DNA of 64,000 nt from AAA044-D11 sp965268555 (GTDB taxonomy: Bacteria; Actinomycetota; Actinomycetes; Nanopelagicales; Nanopelagicaceae). Both the position numbers and the translations under genes were made by a program. Within the stretch, counting starts at the first letter, position 1; each line of letters begins with the position of its first letter. The DNA is taken from contig OZ254174.1 in the NCBI GenBank assembly GCA_965268555.1, positions 1,054,001-1,118,000 of the forward strand, given 5' to 3'. Of the stretch, positions 61,199-64,000 are shown one piece after another. The notes beneath the pieces were generated by a model. The model was not told the origin of the DNA and made no database searches. It was given only the letters and a program-made list of their open reading frames with translations.

Positions 61199-62599
61199 TT
61201 ATCGCTTAGCCCTGATGATTGCGAGCAGAGCATCGCGAGCCTTGATCATTTGGGCTTCGGTATCGCCCTCTACATTTAAGCGAAGCAGCGGCTCGGTATT
61301 TGATGCCCGAACATTGAACCAATACTTAGGGCCACTAAGAGTTATGCCATCCAAGTCATCAACTTCGAAACCTTTTCCATCGGGGCCATATTCAGCAAGA
61401 ATCGCAGCGATAGCGGCAGGAACATCTTTAACTTCTGAGTTGATTTCACCACTTGCCACATAACGATTGAAAGGTTTAAGCAATGTGGAGAGTGGCTTCT
61501 TATCACTAGCCAATTCAGTAAGTGCAAATAGCGCGGCCAACATTCCAGAGTCTGCTCGCCAGAAATCAGCAAAGTAGAAATGTCCTGAGTGCTCGCCACC
61601 GAATATTGCATCGCTATCAGCCATCATCTTTTTAATGAATGAGTGTCCGACTCTGGAACGCAACGGTTTGCCACCATTTTCCAAAATTATCTCTGGAACT
61701 GCCTTTGAAGAAATAAGGTTATAAATGATTGTTGATCCAGGTTTACGTTTTAATTCACGAACTGCAATTAACGCAGTTAGCGCTGATGGATTTACCAATT
61801 CGCCCTTTTCGTCAATCAAGAAGCAACGATCAGCATCGCCATCGAAAGCCAGACCAATATCCGCCTTCTCTTTAACTACGCGCTTCTGCAGATCAACTAA
61901 ATTTTTAGCATCAATTGGATTTGCCTCGTGATTTGGGAAATTTCCATCTAGCTCGAAATACATTGGAATTACTTCAACATTTAATCGTGCCATAACAGCC
62001 GGCGCAGTGTGTCCTGCCATGCCATTTCCAGCATCAATTACTGCTTTTAATTTACGTTGTGGTTCGCCGAGATCGCTAATTTCTGGAAATAGTGAGAGTA
62101 GAAAATCTACATACTCATCAAGTAAGTCACGATTGCTCTCAATTCCGACCGGTCGATTAGTAATCGGCATACCTTCAAGAATCAATTGTTTAATTCGACG
62201 TAGCCCAGAATCTTGCCCAATGGGAACAGCGCCGCTCTTGCATAACTTCATGCCGTTGTAGGCCGCTGGATTATGGCTTGCAGTGAACATTGCGCCCGGC
62301 ATATTTAACTTTCCAGCTGCAAAATAAAGCATGTCAGTTGAAGCCAAGCCGATGCGAATTACATCCATTCCTTGCGAAGTTGCACCATCAGAGAAAGCAT
62401 CAGCAAGGGTTGGAGATGAAGGGCGCATATCTTCGCCAATAATTATTGTTGATGGTTCACGTTCTTCTTGTAGAAATTTTGCATAAGCCCCACCAAGCGC
62501 GAAGGCAAAGTCCGGAGTTAATTGCGTCTCAACCAGGCCGCGTACGTCATAAGCCTTGATGATTGAGTCCAGGAATTGCGCCGTAAACCCGTTAGACAT
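61199..62599 (-). CDS. manB: Phosphomannomutase/phosphoglucomutase
   Basis: 466 residues. The phosphoserine loop is FTASHNPAAYNGMK, the metal loop is LAFDGDADRCF and the sugar loop is GGEHSGHFYF. It interconverts mannose or glucose 1- and 6-phosphates to supply GDP-mannose and wall glycans. A leaderless-type TAGATT box precedes ATG. It sits between DUF3499 and ahcY, as in other actinobacteria. Confidence 0.94.
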   Translation of the reverse strand: MSNGFTAQFLDSIIKAYDVRGLVETQLTPDFAFALGGAYAKFLQEEREPSTIIIGEDMRPSSPTLADAFSDGATSQGMDVIRIGLASTDMLYFAAGKLNMPGAMFTASHNPAAYNGMKLCKSGAVPIGQDSGLRRIKQLILEGMPITNRPVGIESNRDLLDEYVDFLLSLFPEISDLGEPQRKLKAVIDAGNGMAGHTAPAVMARLNVEVIPMYFELDGNFPNHEANPIDAKNLVDLQKRVVKEKADIGLAFDGDADRCFLIDEKGELVNPSALTALIAVRELKRKPGSTIIYNLISSKAVPEIILENGGKPLRSRVGHSFIKKMMADSDAIFGGEHSGHFYFADFWRADSGMLAALFALTELASDKKPLSTLLKPFNRYVASGEINSEVKDVPAAIAAILAEYGPDGKGFEVDDLDGITLSGPKYWFNVRASNTEPLLRLNVEGDTEAQMIKARDALLAIIRAKR

Positions 62600-62605
62600 G
62601 GAAGT

Positions 62606-62611
62606 AATCTA
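62606..62611 (-). promoter_or_regulatory. -10 box (TAGATT) for manB
   Basis: TAGATT ends 6 bases before ATG 62599. Confidence 0.5.
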
Positions 62612-62621
62612 ACTCAATTTC

Positions 62622-62990
62622 CTAATTCGGAATTGCTCGAAGGTGGCCTCTACGCCCAATCTCAAGTGGTGGCACTTCAATTCCGGTTGCTGTTGGGGCA
62701 ACTCTTGAGCCTGCTTCGCGAACAGCATCAGCTATTGCCATCAAGTCATCATTACTTGGACCGGCAGCAACAGAATCTGGTTCTGGCTTTATAACAGTCC
62801 AACCAACTGGTGCACTCATTCGCAAACTATGTTGATCGCAGAGATCATATGCATGCGGTTCTGAAAAAGTTGCAAGTGGACCGAGTACTGCTGTCGAATC
62901 AGCATAAATATATGTGAGAGTTTTAGTTGCTAAGTGGCGACACCCAACGCGAGAACACAAGCGACCTGTGCGAGGTTGAGGGCGAGTCAT
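62622..62990 (-). CDS. DUF3499 family protein
   Basis: 122 residues. The N-terminal CSRVGCRHLATKTLTYIY and the central LCDQHSLRMSAPVGW show two CxxxxC-like metal sites. DUF3499 is an actinobacterial family of unknown role, normally next to manB and often close to whiB genes. The TAGCCT box ends 7 bases upstream of ATG. The C-terminal tail is low in structure. Confidence 0.85.
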   Translation of the reverse strand: MTRPQPRTGRLCSRVGCRHLATKTLTYIYADSTAVLGPLATFSEPHAYDLCDQHSLRMSAPVGWTVIKPEPDSVAAGPSNDDLMAIADAVREAGSRVAPTATGIEVPPLEIGRRGHLRAIPN

Positions 62991-62997
62991 AAGTAAG

Positions 62998-63003
62998 AGG
63001 CTA
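62998..63003 (-). promoter_or_regulatory. -10 box (TAGCCT) for DUF3499 gene
   Basis: TAGCCT ends 7 bases before ATG 62990, in the gap after the DUF5719 gene. Confidence 0.4.
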
Positions 63004-63030
63004 GCGCGCTAGCGGTGCAAATGTTGGGAT

Positions 63031-64000
63031 TTACTCGCGTGTGATAACACTTGCGTCAACACTTGGAATTGCTGCACTTTCCAACTGCGCACCAGCCACA
63101 AGTGGTAAATAGCTAACTCCGGTTTTTTCAAGGAAAATTGCGCCTGCATAAACCTGACTATTTGCAGTTCTAAACTCCACCTTGGAGACACCCTTGGCTG
63201 GACGCCAGCTGGCTAGCTCTTTGCCTTGGATAGTTTTACTTCGAATTTTATTATTTCTATCAGTCCAGGTGATATCAACTTCAAAATTCTTTCCCTGGAA
63301 GACGATATCCGGACGTAGGCCGCCCAAGTGGATAATCAAATTCTTCAACTCGGCTACTGGATTTGACCAAGCAAATTCTTCAACGCCATTTAAAACTCCC
63401 GAACTCTTGACCGCCGCAACTATCGGCTGATCAGAAGTTAAAACAAGTGCGAAATTACGAGAGTTAATCACTGGTTTAAAGGTTAAGTCCGTAACCTTTC
63501 CAGAATCTGCATTTATATTATCAAGTCCAAGTGGCGTGAAAGTTCCATCACTCGAGAGTAATTTGGCTTGAATATTTGCCGATACTTTTCCTGGAACTAA
63601 AATCCGCAATAGCTGTTTTGATTTACGACTCTTAAGTCCAAGATTGCTAATTGCGGGAATAACTATTCGTTTAGCCGGATCAATTCCTTGTGAAACAAAG
63701 TCAGCTCCGAGTGGTTGCAGGCCGCGAACACGTTCATCATGCATATATGTTGTTACTCGGCCGGAACGAGTTATGGCATGTATGGCTACTGAATTTTCAC
63801 CTGGTGCCAAAGTATCTAAATAAATTCGCTTACTTGAATTCTTTGCGATTCGCTTAGAAATGACTGGTGATACTGAGTTTGAGCTATATACAAATAAATC
63901 CACAACCGAAGTGCTTAATCCACTATTGATTATTTCAAGTGAAGCACGACTTGTTACAGTGCCAGATCCGCCTACAAACCATTGATCGCCGCTGCTAATA
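63031..64000 (-). CDS. DUF5719 family secreted/membrane protein, N-terminus cut by window edge
   Basis: At least 323 residues are visible; the frame is open to base 64000, so the N terminus (presumably a signal or membrane anchor) is missing. Repeated beta-strand modules are seen (DLFVYSSNSVSPV, HAITRSGRVTTYMHDERVRG, and IDPAKRIVIPAI; NLIIHLGGLRPD). I recognise it as the DUF5719 family of actinobacteria, found beside DUF3499 and manB. Its role is unknown, likely at the cell surface. An internal Met codon (63903) is not a true start. Confidence 0.75.
   Translation of the reverse strand, partial: ISSGDQWFVGGSGTVTSRASLEIINSGLSTSVVDLFVYSSNSVSPVISKRIAKNSSKRIYLDTLAPGENSVAIHAITRSGRVTTYMHDERVRGLQPLGADFVSQGIDPAKRIVIPAISNLGLKSRKSKQLLRILVPGKVSANIQAKLLSSDGTFTPLGLDNINADSGKVTDLTFKPVINSRNFALVLTSDQPIVAAVKSSGVLNGVEEFAWSNPVAELKNLIIHLGGLRPDIVFQGKNFEVDITWTDRNNKIRSKTIQGKELASWRPAKGVSKVEFRTANSQVYAGAIFLEKTGVSYLPLVAGAQLESAAIPSVDASVITRE

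Overview
This 64 kb window looks like chromosomal DNA of a small-genome, low-GC actinobacterium, most consistent with the freshwater acI lineage (Nanopelagicales, such as Planktophila or Nanopelagicus). The evidence is a set of actinobacterial markers (a WhiB protein, MtrAB, a PdtaS-like kinase, the CysO/CysM/Mec cysteine route, DUF2017, DUF3039, DUF3499, DUF5719, Rv3235-family) combined with AT-rich codons, very tight packing and many 1-4 bp gene overlaps. No gene-free stretch exceeds 300 bases. I see no insertion sequence, prophage or CRISPR array. The lineage call rests on gene content only.

Region 1 (1-10.3 kb) is a sugar and sugar-acid catabolism block: a PfkB-type keto-deoxy sugar-acid kinase (cut by the window edge), an SDR dehydrogenase, an SMP-30 lactonase, a U32-like barrel protein, a second SDR, an APH/MTR-kinase-like phosphotransferase, an enolase paralog, an IlvD/Edd dehydratase and a FAH-family hydrolase. 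Dehydrogenase, lactonase, dehydratase, SDR and FAH hydrolase match the oxidative L-rhamnose/L-fucose scheme or a pentose Weimberg-like scheme. The U32-like protein, kinase and enolase paralog form a contiguous sub-cluster that neither scheme explains, and the enolase paralog has two altered active-site residues. This is the best candidate here for an undescribed pathway. Region 2 (10.4-15.3 kb) holds two small secreted proteins and an operon of a ketoglutarate-semialdehyde-type dehydrogenase, a CBS-less KdsD-like sugar-phosphate isomerase, a ribokinase-family kinase and RbsD.

Region 3 (15.3-27.2 kb) is the classic actinobacterial run argS-lysA-hom-thrC-thrB-rho-rpmE-prfA-prmC read leftward, with xylA upstream and a tRNA-Leu. 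Region 4 (27.2-31.2 kb) contains DinB, two proteins with lysine/alanine-rich tails (one coiled-coil, one membrane-anchored with a fibronectin fold) and an acyltransferase. Region 5 (31.2-38.1 kb) matches the conserved order rdgB-rph-murI-cysM-cysO-mec-DUF2017-clpS, followed by a secreted GH18 protein and DUF3039. Region 6 (38.1-49.8 kb) is mixed: argF, the pnt transhydrogenase operon, pirin, a lipoprotein, a permease-YHS fusion, hpf, a SulP transporter, two small membrane proteins, a MalY-like lyase, terC and msrA. Region 7 (49.8-64 kb) has tRNA-Arg, whiB, pdtaS, a CpaE-like/CpaB-like pair, an Rv3235-family gene, secA, comF, mtrB, mtrA, ahcY, manB, DUF3499 and a truncated DUF5719 gene. The order parallels mycobacteria but lacks lpqB, and hpf is displaced.

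A recurring feature is a TANNNT box ending exactly 6 or 7 bases before the start codon of at least 16 genes, which predicts extensive leaderless transcription and helps decide several starts. Positions and motifs were read directly from the sequence; family and pathway assignments come from recognition and no database search was run.
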